The position numbers were made by a program, and so were the translations under genes. The notes beneath the pieces are model-generated. The model worked only from the letters and a program-made list of their open reading frames with translations. It searched no databases and had not been told where the DNA came from. Below are positions 33,800-42,514 of a stretch of DNA of 64,000 bases, in pieces. The stretch comes from Peptoniphilus genitalis (GTDB taxonomy: Bacteria; Bacillota; Clostridia; Tissierellales; Peptoniphilaceae), in contig NZ_CP097885.1 of the NCBI RefSeq assembly GCF_023614525.1, positions 990,501-1,054,500 of the forward strand, read 5' to 3'. The first letter of the stretch is position 1. Every line of letters begins with the position of its first letter.

Positions 33800-34047
33800 A
33801 CCATTTGAAGAGAAGAGTAATCCATTTTGGAATTTTACAGAGAAGCCCGTTTAGCTGAGAGGGTCAAAGGAAGATTTGGGTGAACATGGCCTCTGATGGG
33901 ATTAGTCGATATTAGACTTTTCCGGGAGCTCCCGTTATAGAGATAGAGTATGTTGGTACTTGAGAGTGGCATTCCATATGCAAAATAGGTGGTAACGCGG
34001 AAATAATTCGTCCTTATTGTTTTTATAAACAGTAAGGACTTTTTTTA
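33800..34047 (+). promoter_or_regulatory. T-box riboswitch, probably tRNA-Met specific
   Basis: The conserved T-box core is AGGTGGTAACGCGG at 33987-34000. Its TGGT would pair with ACCA, matching a tRNA with discriminator A. The Stem I region lies at about 33843-33930 (CCCG at 33846-33849 with CGGG near 33925). In the expected specifier position after CCTCT, ATG at 33896-33898 is the likely codon. A terminator with 13-bp stem (34010-34022 / 34027-34039) and T-run ends it. Uncharged tRNA would favour the antiterminator and express the two MetE-like genes downstream. Confidence 0.88.
34010..34047 (+). terminator. T-box terminator hairpin
   Basis: GTCCTTATTGTTT pairs with AAACAGTAAGGAC (one wobble), loop TTAT, then T8. 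Its 5' arm overlaps the alternative antiterminator region that begins with the T-box core. Confidence 0.9.
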
Positions 34048-34086
34048 TACATTCTCAAGATGGATTTAAGAAAAAGGAGAAAGAAA

Positions 34087-35199
34087 ATGACAAAAATTTT
34101 AGCACCAAGTAAGTTTGACGTAGTAGGATCTTTTTTGAGACCAAGAGATTTAAAAATCGCAAGAGAAAAGTTTTCTAAGGGAGAAATTTCAGGTGAAGAA
34201 CTTAAAAAAGTTGAAGACAGAGAAATAGAAAAACTTGTGAAGAAGCAAAAGGAAGCTGGCCTAAAAATAATTTCTGATGGAGAATTTAGGAGGTCCTGGT
34301 GGCACTACGACTTCTTTTGGGGACTTGAAGGAATAGAAAAATATACTTTAAGTCAAGATGAACTCATCCACTTTCATGGAGAAACCCTAAGACCTGATGG
34401 GATAAAAATTGTTGGAAAGCTTGGAGGTAAAAACCATCCCTTCTTAGACCACTACAAATTTGTAAAAGGATTTGAAGATGAAAATACTGTGGCAAAACAA
34501 ACAATTCCATCACCAGCTCAACTCCTAAGAGGAGTTTACAATCAAATCAAAGCTGGTAATCCCTACGAAGATGAAGGTAAGTTTGTGGACGACCTTGCAA
34601 GAGCATATGGCGAATTCTTCCAAGAAATTTATGACTTAGGATGCAGAAACTTACAAATAGATGATTGCACTTGGGGAGCCCTAGTAGATGAAGATGCAAC
34701 AAGACTTTATGAAAAAGATGGCAAAAACATCGAAGACCTTAAGAAGATCTACTTAGAAATAAACAACAAGGCCATAGCCTATGCACCAGAAGGACTAAAT
34801 ATTACAACTCACATCTGCAAGGGAAACTACAAGTCTTCCTTCCACTTCAAGGGAGCCTACGACGCAGTTGCAGATTATGTCCTAGCAAGAGAAAATGTGA
34901 AGGCCTTCTATCTTGAATACGATGACGAAAGATCTGGTGACTTCAAGGCCCTTGCCAAAATTCCAGCAGGCAAGAAAGTTGTCCTTGGCATTGTGACAAG
35001 CAAGAGACCAGAGCTTGAAGATAAGGAAGAGTTAATTGCAAGAATTAAAGATGCGGCAAACTACATTCCACTAGAAAATATTTGTATCTCACCCCAATGT
35101 GGATTCTCATCAACAGAAGAAGGCAACGCAGTGACAGAAGAAGACCAATGGAAGAAGATAGCCCTTTTAAAAGAAGTAGCAGAAGAAGTTTTGATTTAA
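34087..35199 (+). CDS. MetE-like (YxjG/YxjH family) cobalamin-independent methionine synthase-type protein, copy 1
   Basis: 370 residues, the length of the catalytic MetE C-terminal barrel alone, without the N-terminal MetE domain. It starts with KFDVVGSFLRP and carries DGEFRRSWWHYDFFWG, IDDCTWG, the zinc ligands His and Cys in THICKGN, and a further Cys in ISPQCGF. Such short forms (YxjG/YxjH) are thought to methylate homocysteine, perhaps with a donor other than polyglutamyl methyl-THF. Control by a methionine-type T-box supports a methionine role. The ATG at 34087 follows AAGGAG. A second copy follows 21 nt downstream. Confidence 0.85.
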   Translation: MTKILAPSKFDVVGSFLRPRDLKIAREKFSKGEISGEELKKVEDREIEKLVKKQKEAGLKIISDGEFRRSWWHYDFFWGLEGIEKYTLSQDELIHFHGETLRPDGIKIVGKLGGKNHPFLDHYKFVKGFEDENTVAKQTIPSPAQLLRGVYNQIKAGNPYEDEGKFVDDLARAYGEFFQEIYDLGCRNLQIDDCTWGALVDEDATRLYEKDGKNIEDLKKIYLEINNKAIAYAPEGLNITTHICKGNYKSSFHFKGAYDAVADYVLARENVKAFYLEYDDERSGDFKALAKIPAGKKVVLGIVTSKRPELEDKEELIARIKDAANYIPLENICISPQCGFSSTEEGNAVTEEDQWKKIALLKEVAEEVLI

Positions 35200-35220
35200 G
35201 GATTTAAAAGGAGAAATAAG

Positions 35221-36333
35221 ATGACAAAAAATTTAGCGCCAGGTAAGTTCGAAGTAGTAGGATCCTTTTTGAGACCAGAGATCTTAAAAAAAGCTAGAAG
35301 AGATTTTGAAGATGGAAAAATCAAGGCAGAGTGCCTAAGACAAGTTGAAGATGAGGCAATAAGAGAGCTTGTGGAAAAAGAAAAAAATGCAGGATTAAAG
35401 TTTTATACAGATGGAGAATTTAGGAGGTCTTGGTGGCACTTTGATTTTTGGTGGGGCTTTGAAGGTTTAGAAAGAGAAATAGATAAAAATGATAGTTTTG
35501 ATTTTAATGGAAAAAAACTGAGAAGAGAAAATATCAGAGTAAAATCTAAAGTCTCATCTAAGAATCATCCCTTCCTAGACCACTTTAAGTTTATACAAAA
35601 ATTTGAAGAAGACGACTTCACACCAAAGCTAACAATACCAGCCATAGCAGTTTTCTTGGCCCAATCAATTGATTCAACTATAGGTATAGAGGATGTATAT
35701 GATTCTACAAGAGAATTTATTGATGACCTTGTAAAGGCATATGTAGAATTTGTAGATGAATTTTACAAGATTGGAGGCAGGGTCCTACAATTTGATGATG
35801 TAAGCTGGATTGGAACAGTTGACGAAAACTACAGGAAGAAATACGAAAATTCTGGCAAGACTATTGATGAACTTAGACAAGAATTCTTAGACTACAACAA
35901 TAAAATTTATGAAAGAGCTCCAAAGGACTTGCAAATCTTAACTCACATCTGCAGGGGAAATTTCATGAGTCACTGGCTTTACCAAGGAGCCTATGATGAT
36001 GTTGCCGACTATGTATTTGCAAAAGAGGACATCGATGGATTTTTCTTAGAATACGACGATGAAAGATCTGGAGACTTCAAGGCCCTTGCAAAAATACCAG
36101 AAGGCAAGAAAGTTGTCCTAGGTCTTGTAACAAGTAAGAGACCAGAGCTTGAAGACAAGGATGAGTTAATTGCAAGAATTAAAGAAGCCTCAAATTATAT
36201 TCCTCTAGAAAATATTTGTATCTCACCCCAATGTGGCTTCTCATCAACAGAAGAAGGCAACGCAGTGACAGAAGAAGACCAATGGAAGAAGATAGCCCTA
36301 CTAAAAGAAGTAGCAGAAGAAGTTTTTATTTAA
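35221..36333 (+). CDS. MetE-like (YxjG/YxjH family) protein, copy 2
   Basis: 370 residues, same length and motifs as copy 1 (FRRSWWHFDFWWG, FDDVSWIG, THICRGN, ISPQCGF), so both probably bind zinc. It differs widely from copy 1 in its first 280 residues, including the middle segment LAQSIDSTIG in place of the copy 1 loop. The last 40 codons are almost identical even at silent positions. The pair may differ in methyl donor or thiol acceptor. AAAGGAG precedes the start. Expressed from the same T-box leader. Confidence 0.85.
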   Translation: MTKNLAPGKFEVVGSFLRPEILKKARRDFEDGKIKAECLRQVEDEAIRELVEKEKNAGLKFYTDGEFRRSWWHFDFWWGFEGLEREIDKNDSFDFNGKKLRRENIRVKSKVSSKNHPFLDHFKFIQKFEEDDFTPKLTIPAIAVFLAQSIDSTIGIEDVYDSTREFIDDLVKAYVEFVDEFYKIGGRVLQFDDVSWIGTVDENYRKKYENSGKTIDELRQEFLDYNNKIYERAPKDLQILTHICRGNFMSHWLYQGAYDDVADYVFAKEDIDGFFLEYDDERSGDFKALAKIPEGKKVVLGLVTSKRPELEDKDELIARIKEASNYIPLENICISPQCGFSSTEEGNAVTEEDQWKKIALLKEVAEEVFI

Positions 36334-36452
36334 TAATTGACAATAAAAAAAGATAACACAATTGATTTAATAAGTTAAATAAGCACTGCTTCAAACTATA
36401 TGTATTATTAAATTAACTTTTGTATAAAAGATAAGTTTGGAAGGATGGTTTA

Positions 36453-37670
36453 ATGTATAACTTTGATGAAAGAATTGACAGAAAAAATACTAACGCACTA
36501 AAGATAGATGGATTTAGAGATTATATATTTCATGCTGATGATAGTATGAAGTTTCCCTACGCTGATGATGAATTTATTCATATGTGGGTAGCTGATATGG
36601 AATTCGCAACACCTGATGTTGTAATTGAGGGAATTAAAAAAAGATTAGATAAAAAAATTTTAGGTTATACAAGAGTATTTACAGATGATTTTTATGAATC
36701 TTTATTATCTTGGTGTCAAAGAAGATATGGATGGAGTTTTGCAAGAGAAGAACTTGTTACAAGCAATGGAATTATTCCAGCCTTGTTTGAATTGGTAGAC
36801 TACATTTTAAAAGAAGATGAAAAAGTACTCTTCCTTACACCTTCCTATGCATATTTTAAATATGCAGCAGATTCTTCTAATAAAGAATCTGTTTGTTCAG
36901 ATTTAAAGCTTGAAAATGGTTACTATACAATTGATTTTAAAGATTTAGAAGACAAGGCAAGGGATTCAAAAACAAAGTTGTTTATTTTTTGCAATCCTCA
37001 CAACCCTACAGGAAGAGTTTGGAAAGAAGAAGAGCTAAAAAAAGTAGCAAATATAATAGAAGAAAATGATTTGTGGGTAATTTCTGATGAAATTCATTGT
37101 GATATTTTAAGAGAAGGACAAAAACACATACCTCTAGGTAAGATCTTAGGTGATTATGACAAGCTAGTAACATGCATGGCTGCTAGTAAAACCTTTAATA
37201 TAGCGGGACTAATGTTTTCAAGTATCATAATTAGAAACGAAAATTTGAGAAAAGTTTGGAACAAAAATCATTATAACTTTGACAATCCTCTTAGCATAGC
37301 AGCTAGTCAAGCAGCTTATGAAGAAGGTGAAGATTGGTTAAAAGAAATGAGTAAGTATTTGGATGAAAATTTTAAATTTACCAAGGATTACTTAGAAAAG
37401 AATTTACCAAAGGTTAGAATTAACATTTCTGAAGCAACTTATTTAGCTTGGGCAGACTTTGGAGAATATTTTGATGAAGATGAAGCGATAACAATGTTTT
37501 TTGCATATAAAGCTGGTGTTTTATTAGAAGCAGGAAACATGTTTGTTAAAAACTCTGGAAGTTTTGTAAGACTTAATTTAGCTTGTCCAAGATCTTATTT
37601 AAAAGAAGGAATAGACAGGATTATTTATGCAGTAAAAAATAAGCACAAGGAAAAGTATTATGGAGAATAA
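36453..37670 (+). CDS. MalY/PatB-type cystathionine beta-lyase (PLP enzyme)
   Basis: 405 residues, fold type I. Residues near the start read NALKIDGFRDY and MWVADMEFATPD, which is the MalY/PatB beginning. Cofactor motifs are NPHNPTGRVW, ISDEIHCDIL and the Schiff-base Lys in MAASKTFNIAGL; RLNLACPR supplies the carboxylate Arg. It would cleave cystathionine or cysteine to pyruvate, ammonia and a thiol, feeding homocysteine to the MetE-like enzymes. GGAAGGATGG precedes the ATG. The gene and its neighbour downstream look more AT-rich at third positions than the flanking genes. Confidence 0.85.
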   Translation: MYNFDERIDRKNTNALKIDGFRDYIFHADDSMKFPYADDEFIHMWVADMEFATPDVVIEGIKKRLDKKILGYTRVFTDDFYESLLSWCQRRYGWSFAREELVTSNGIIPALFELVDYILKEDEKVLFLTPSYAYFKYAADSSNKESVCSDLKLENGYYTIDFKDLEDKARDSKTKLFIFCNPHNPTGRVWKEEELKKVANIIEENDLWVISDEIHCDILREGQKHIPLGKILGDYDKLVTCMAASKTFNIAGLMFSSIIIRNENLRKVWNKNHYNFDNPLSIAASQAAYEEGEDWLKEMSKYLDENFKFTKDYLEKNLPKVRINISEATYLAWADFGEYFDEDEAITMFFAYKAGVLLEAGNMFVKNSGSFVRLNLACPRSYLKEGIDRIIYAVKNKHKEKYYGE

Positions 37671-37697
37671 AATAGACATCATTAAGGAGTATTCAGC

Positions 37698-39068
37698 ATG
37701 ACTAATAAAAAACAACTTGGTGTGATTAATATTATTGGGCTCGGTGTAGGCGGAGCCATTGGATCAGGAATATTTGTTACTTTAGGATCAGCCATGGCCA
37801 GGACTGGCAGGTCTATATTGCCTATTACAGTTATCAGTGTCTTTTATATGCTTTTAGCCTATTGGTATAATATGGCAATTTCGGGAGTATTTGTTATAGA
37901 AGGCGGAGATTACAGCATGAAGGGCATGCTTCTTCCTCCTATATTAACAGGATTTGGTGGATGGACTAATATTATCTGGGCATTTGGGTTTACAGGATAT
38001 GCCTTGGCTCTTACTCAATATTTGGGTGATTTATGGCCAATATTTACAGATAATTTGAAGTTATCAAGTTCAATAATTTTAACTATTTTCTTTCTATTAA
38101 CTATAAGAGGAAACAGGTTTGTAACCATATTTCAAAATATAGTTACAGGATTATTAATTTTAGCTTTAGTTATTTTTGTATTTTTAGGAATTCCAAAAGT
38201 TAATATTAATAATTATTTCAATATGAGTTACGATGGAGGATTTTTCCGAAATGGGATTCCAGGAGTTATAGGCGCTATAGCTGTGATGGGATGGGCTTGT
38301 CAAGGAACAACTATGGGACCAGTAGGAGTCATTCCAATAACAAAAAAACCAAAAAGAAATATACCTTTGGGAATTTTATTAACTTGTATTGTAGTTTCTA
38401 TAATTTATGGATTTATGTCCTTTGTTGCTTCAGGTGTACTCACATTTGATCAGTATGCTGGTAATAATTTGAGTGTTACAGCAAAAGCTATTTTAAGTCC
38501 AGGACTATTTGCTTTCTTTGTTATTGGTGGAGGAATATGTGCAATCATATCTTCTTTTTTATCAGTTCTTGTTATGATACGAAATCCCTTAGCGCAAATG
38601 GCAGATGATGGATGGTTACCAGAAATTTTTAAAAAGAAGTCTAGTGATGGTTATCCATATTACTGTTATTTGTTGGTCTATGTTATTGCACTTATACCAA
38701 TCCTTACAGGTATGAATGTAGATAATGCAATATCCATGCTTATGATTCCAACAATGGTTATTAATGCTTACTTAAATATAAAATGTATGTATATACCCAA
38801 AAATTATCCAGAGCAGTTTGAAAATAGAGGATTTAGGATTCCAAAACTTCTATTTATTTCATCAAGTGTATTGGGCGGAATATGTGCTGCGGTAATAGCG
38901 ATAACTTTATTTAAAGAATTAAATCTTAACAACGCAATAATTGCTGCCTGTGTAGTAATTATTCCTATGTTTTTCTCATACCTTGCATTAAGAACTAACT
39001 CGGTAAATGAAAACAAATTAGAAAATCAAAAAAAATTGATTGTTGAGCAAGCCCTAGCTAATAATTGA
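37698..39068 (+). CDS. APC-family amino acid permease
   Basis: 456 residues with about twelve membrane segments. It starts with GVINIIGLGVGGAIGSGIFVTLGS, the APC helix-1 motif, and has PLAQMADDGWLPEIF in the middle loop, typical of the LAT/ApcT-like group. Substrate unknown; being 27 nt behind a cystathionine lyase-type gene suggests a sulfur amino acid. AAGGAG lies upstream of the ATG. Confidence 0.85.
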   Translation: MTNKKQLGVINIIGLGVGGAIGSGIFVTLGSAMARTGRSILPITVISVFYMLLAYWYNMAISGVFVIEGGDYSMKGMLLPPILTGFGGWTNIIWAFGFTGYALALTQYLGDLWPIFTDNLKLSSSIILTIFFLLTIRGNRFVTIFQNIVTGLLILALVIFVFLGIPKVNINNYFNMSYDGGFFRNGIPGVIGAIAVMGWACQGTTMGPVGVIPITKKPKRNIPLGILLTCIVVSIIYGFMSFVASGVLTFDQYAGNNLSVTAKAILSPGLFAFFVIGGGICAIISSFLSVLVMIRNPLAQMADDGWLPEIFKKKSSDGYPYYCYLLVYVIALIPILTGMNVDNAISMLMIPTMVINAYLNIKCMYIPKNYPEQFENRGFRIPKLLFISSSVLGGICAAVIAITLFKELNLNNAIIAACVVIIPMFFSYLALRTNSVNENKLENQKKLIVEQALANN

Positions 39069-39512
39069 GAAAATAAATTTAAGCATCAAATCTATATAAA
39101 AAGAAAATATAAAAATATTTTCCTGATAGAAAAAGCCCTCCTAATTTTTCCAACAAAAGATCTCCGATAAAAAATCGGGGATTTTTTGTTGGAAAAATTT
39201 TTATAAAAATTTAAAAATATAATAGAAATTAATGATAAAAGACAATGTTAAACTCTCTTAAAAATTGTATTTATTAATAGGTCAAGATTAATCAAAATTA
39301 TTTCAAATGAAGATCCTCTTATGCTTAAAAGCAATATAGACTTGTATTTTTAAAGGTTCAAAAATTTAGTACCAAACTAGTATAAAGTGGAACAATTTAA
39401 AAATCAAAATAGTAAAATGTTTTTCTTATTTTTTAAATACACTAGATGGTCTATTTTTTTAAGGTTATAATTAAATTAATCATGCAATTATTTTTTTGAG
39501 AGGAGAGTTAAA
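39069..39512. other. 444-nt intergenic region
   Basis: Contains the long palindrome and terminator at 39143-39199. After that there is AT-rich sequence with no ORF that has a ribosome site. A TATAAT at about 39464 (in GGTTATAATT) may be the -10 of the next gene; I find no convincing -35. Confidence 0.5.
39143..39199 (+). terminator. Long-stem terminator after the APC permease
   Basis: A 26-bp near-perfect inverted repeat (two mismatches, in arms 39143-39168 and 39174-39199) with an AAAAA loop. The inner part, ATCTCCGAT / ATCGGGGAT followed by TTTTTTG, is a normal intrinsic terminator. The outer arms TTTTTCCAACAAAA / TTTTGTTGGAAAAA extend it unusually. Confidence 0.75.
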
Positions 39513-40949
39513 ATGCAAGATTCACAAAAGAAAATTAAGTGGTATATGCTGGCATTCATGGCCTTTTCCACTTTATGGGGTTTTGGAAATGTTGTTAACG
39601 GTTTCGTATTCTTTAACGGAATCCAAGTAATATTTTCATGGATCCTAATGTTCGCACTTTATTTTATTCCAAACGCACTTATGGTTGGGGAACTTGGTTC
39701 TTCCTTCAAGGACGAAGGTGGTGGAGTTACATCATGGATAAGAGCAACTTCTAGTGATAAGTTAGCTTATTACGCAGGTTGGACTTATTGGGCATGTCAC
39801 ATCACTTACATTGCTTCAAAGGGTTCTGGTGGACTAAAGGCTATGTCTTGGATGTTCTTCCAAAACGCAGAAGTTTATGATTCCCTACCAACTGTTTATG
39901 TACAAATCGCAACTCTAGCAGTATTTTTAATTTTCTGCTGGGTAGCAAGTAGAGGTCTTAACCCACTTAAAAACCTTGCAACTATTGCAGGTTCAAGTAT
40001 GTTTGTCATGGGTATTCTTTACATCTTAATGATGCTTGCTGCACCAAAGATTAATCCAGATGGTGGTTACCAAGCTATGGACTGGTCCCTTGACAACTTG
40101 ATTCCAACTTTTGATATGAAGTATTTCACTTCTTTATCAATTCTTGTATTTGCTGTTGGTGGTATTGAAAAGATGAGTCCTTATGTAAACCACATGGAAG
40201 GTAACTCTTCAAAGGAATTCCCTAAGGCAATGATTTTCGCTGCTGTAATGGTAATTATTTCAGCTATCTTTGGTACTATTGCTATGGGTATGATGTTTGA
40301 TCCTGCTATTATCAACGCAGACTCAGCAACTTTTGACTCTTACGCAGCTAATGGTGCTTACTGGGCCTTCGAAAGAGTTGGAGAATATTATGGCCTTGGA
40401 AACAAGATTATGATTGTTTACGCTCTATGTAATATGATTGGTCAATTCTCTACACTTGTTGTAAGTATTGACGCACCACTAAGAATGCTACTTGATGATG
40501 ACAAGACAAATAAATACATCCCAAGAAAGCTTCTTAAGAAAAATAAATACGGTGCTTACATCAATGGTATTAAACTTATAATTGTTCTTGCAGGCTCAAT
40601 TATCCTTGCACAAATCCTTGTGCCAGGTGCTGCAACTGTATTAAGACAATTAACAAAGCTTAACTCAATCACAATGCCACTTCGTTACCTATGGGTATTC
40701 TTGGCTTATATCTTCTTGAGAAAGAACAGGGGCGACGTAAAAAGAGAATTCTACTTTACTCGTAACCAAGGAATTGCTCTATTCTTTGGCTTCTGGTGCT
40801 TCATATTAACAGCTGCTTGCTGTATGCTAGGAATGATTTCAGACGATCCAATGCAAATGGCACTTAACGTAATTACACCACTTGTACTTGTTGCACTTGG
40901 AGTAATCCTACCAATGATTAGGGCAAAGGAAGATAAAAAACTTAGCTAA
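39513..40949 (+). CDS. APC-superfamily amino acid permease/antiporter
   Basis: 478 residues with about twelve to fourteen membrane helices. It begins MQDSQKKIKWYMLAFMAFSTLWGFGNVVNGF and has FAVGGIEKMSPYVNHM in the helix 6 region, resembling the glutamate/GABA antiporter branch of APC proteins. Substrate unknown. It is followed 18 nt later by an M18 aminopeptidase gene, so uptake or exchange of peptide-derived amino acids is likely. GAGAGGAGAG precedes the ATG. Confidence 0.82.
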   Translation: MQDSQKKIKWYMLAFMAFSTLWGFGNVVNGFVFFNGIQVIFSWILMFALYFIPNALMVGELGSSFKDEGGGVTSWIRATSSDKLAYYAGWTYWACHITYIASKGSGGLKAMSWMFFQNAEVYDSLPTVYVQIATLAVFLIFCWVASRGLNPLKNLATIAGSSMFVMGILYILMMLAAPKINPDGGYQAMDWSLDNLIPTFDMKYFTSLSILVFAVGGIEKMSPYVNHMEGNSSKEFPKAMIFAAVMVIISAIFGTIAMGMMFDPAIINADSATFDSYAANGAYWAFERVGEYYGLGNKIMIVYALCNMIGQFSTLVVSIDAPLRMLLDDDKTNKYIPRKLLKKNKYGAYINGIKLIIVLAGSIILAQILVPGAATVLRQLTKLNSITMPLRYLWVFLAYIFLRKNRGDVKREFYFTRNQGIALFFGFWCFILTAACCMLGMISDDPMQMALNVITPLVLVALGVILPMIRAKEDKKLS

Positions 40950-40967
40950 ATTCTAAAAGGAGGAAGT

Positions 40968-42287
40968 ATGAATTATTTAGAAACTTCAAAGGAATTGTTA
41001 GAATTTATTAGAAAATCTGCAAGTATGTTCCACACAATTGACACTGTGAAGACATATCTTGACAAGGAAGACTTTATAGAATTAAAGGAAGGCGAAAGCT
41101 GGACTATTGAAAAGGGCAAGAACTATTACACTACAAGAAACGACTCAAGTATTATTGCCTTTAAGGTAGGTAGTGATCTTTCAGATTACCACTACCAACT
41201 TGTGGCTTCTCACTCTGACTCACCAACTTACAAGGTGAAAAGTATGCCAGAGCTTGATGGCCCAGGAGACTATGTAAAATTAAATGTAGAAGTTTATGGT
41301 GGACCAATTGATTGGACATGGTTTGACAAGCCTCTTACCCTAGGTGGAAGAGTCTTAGTTGAAGAAGATGGCGCAATTGTATCAAAACTTTTATACATTG
41401 ACAAAGACATCTTAATCATACCTGATGTAGCCATCCACATGAATAGGGAAGTAAACAACGGTTATAAGTTTAATAGACAAGTTGACCTTCTTCCACTATT
41501 TACAAGTGGCTCTATGAAAAAAGGCGACTACAACAAGATGATAGCTGAAGAACTTGGAGTTAAGGAAGAACAAATTATTTCTAAGGACCTATTCTTAGTA
41601 AATAGACAAGAAGGAAAAATCTGGGGCTATAAGGATGAATTTGTTTCATCACCAAAACTTGACGACCTAGAATGTGCCTTCACTTCACTTAAGGCCTTTA
41701 TAGCTGGTTCAAACGACAAGGTAGTAAATGTTTACTGCTGCTTCGACAACGAAGAAGTTGGATCAAACACAAAACAAGGTGCTATGTCAACACTTCTTCA
41801 CGACACATTAAAAAGACTTAATGCTGGTCTTGGTTTTGAAGAAGAAGAGTACCACAAGGCTGTTGCAAAATCCTTCCTAGTAAGTGCAGACAATGCTCAC
41901 GCAGTTCATCCAAACCACAAGGAATTAACTGATGACGAAAACAGAACTTTCATGAACCAAGGTATTGTAATCAAAGAAGCTGCTAACCAAAAGTACACAT
42001 CAGATGCCTTTTCACAAGCAGTATTCAAAAAGATTTGTGCCCTTGCTGATGTACCAGTTCAACACTTTGCCAACAGATCTAACATGCAAGGTGGTTCAAC
42101 TCTTGGAAACTTATCAAACACACAAGTTTCCCTTCACGCAGTTGACATTGGACTTCCACAACTAGCAATGCACTCTAGTTATGAAACAGCTGGAGCAAAA
42201 GACCCAGCTTACATGATTAAGGCACTTACAAAATATTACAACTCAAATGTAAAAATTGAGGGAGCATCAAAAATTACTGTTGAATAA
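40968..42287 (+). CDS. M18-family aminopeptidase
   Basis: 439 residues. Metal ligands of the aspartyl aminopeptidase family are visible: VASHSDSPTYKVK (His, Asp), SSPKLDDLEC, CFDNEEVGSNTKQGA and SADNAHAVHPNH. It is a cytoplasmic two-zinc enzyme removing N-terminal residues, often acidic ones, from peptides. In the same operon as the APC permease. AAAAGGAGG precedes the ATG, and a terminator follows about 100 nt later. Confidence 0.92.
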   Translation: MNYLETSKELLEFIRKSASMFHTIDTVKTYLDKEDFIELKEGESWTIEKGKNYYTTRNDSSIIAFKVGSDLSDYHYQLVASHSDSPTYKVKSMPELDGPGDYVKLNVEVYGGPIDWTWFDKPLTLGGRVLVEEDGAIVSKLLYIDKDILIIPDVAIHMNREVNNGYKFNRQVDLLPLFTSGSMKKGDYNKMIAEELGVKEEQIISKDLFLVNRQEGKIWGYKDEFVSSPKLDDLECAFTSLKAFIAGSNDKVVNVYCCFDNEEVGSNTKQGAMSTLLHDTLKRLNAGLGFEEEEYHKAVAKSFLVSADNAHAVHPNHKELTDDENRTFMNQGIVIKEAANQKYTSDAFSQAVFKKICALADVPVQHFANRSNMQGGSTLGNLSNTQVSLHAVDIGLPQLAMHSSYETAGAKDPAYMIKALTKYYNSNVKIEGASKITVE

Positions 42288-42384
42288 TAAATTTTCATTA
42301 GAAAATAGTATTTAAGAAATAAAATTTGTGAAAGCAAAAAATTAAAATCGCGACAACACATTTAAATAAATACTTTTTTGGAAA

Positions 42385-42412
42385 GAGAGTAGGCTTAGGC
42401 CTGCTCTTTTTT
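42385..42412 (+). terminator. Terminator of the permease-aminopeptidase operon
   Basis: GAGTAGGC pairs with GCCTGCTC (one wobble) around TTAG, followed by T6. Confidence 0.85.
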
Positions 42413-42450
42413 CTTTGCCATGAAAATGATTGGGATTAGATAAAGTATGA

Positions 42451-42485
42451 ATAAAAAAATAGTGCCAGTTTTATCTGACACTATT
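42451..42485 (-). terminator. Terminator of the second giant surface gene
   Basis: AATAGTG / CACTATT and CAG / CTG arms around a short loop. The minus-strand tail is TTTTTTTAT. It lies about 30 nt beyond the stop codon. Confidence 0.75.
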
Positions 42486-42514
42486 AGGAGTAATTACTAT
42501 ATTATTTGTTTTAT

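Noticed and set aside
39143-39199. Insertion-sequence end
   Set aside because: The arms are directly adjacent with a 5-nt loop and a T-run follows, so a terminator explains them better than a transposon terminus.
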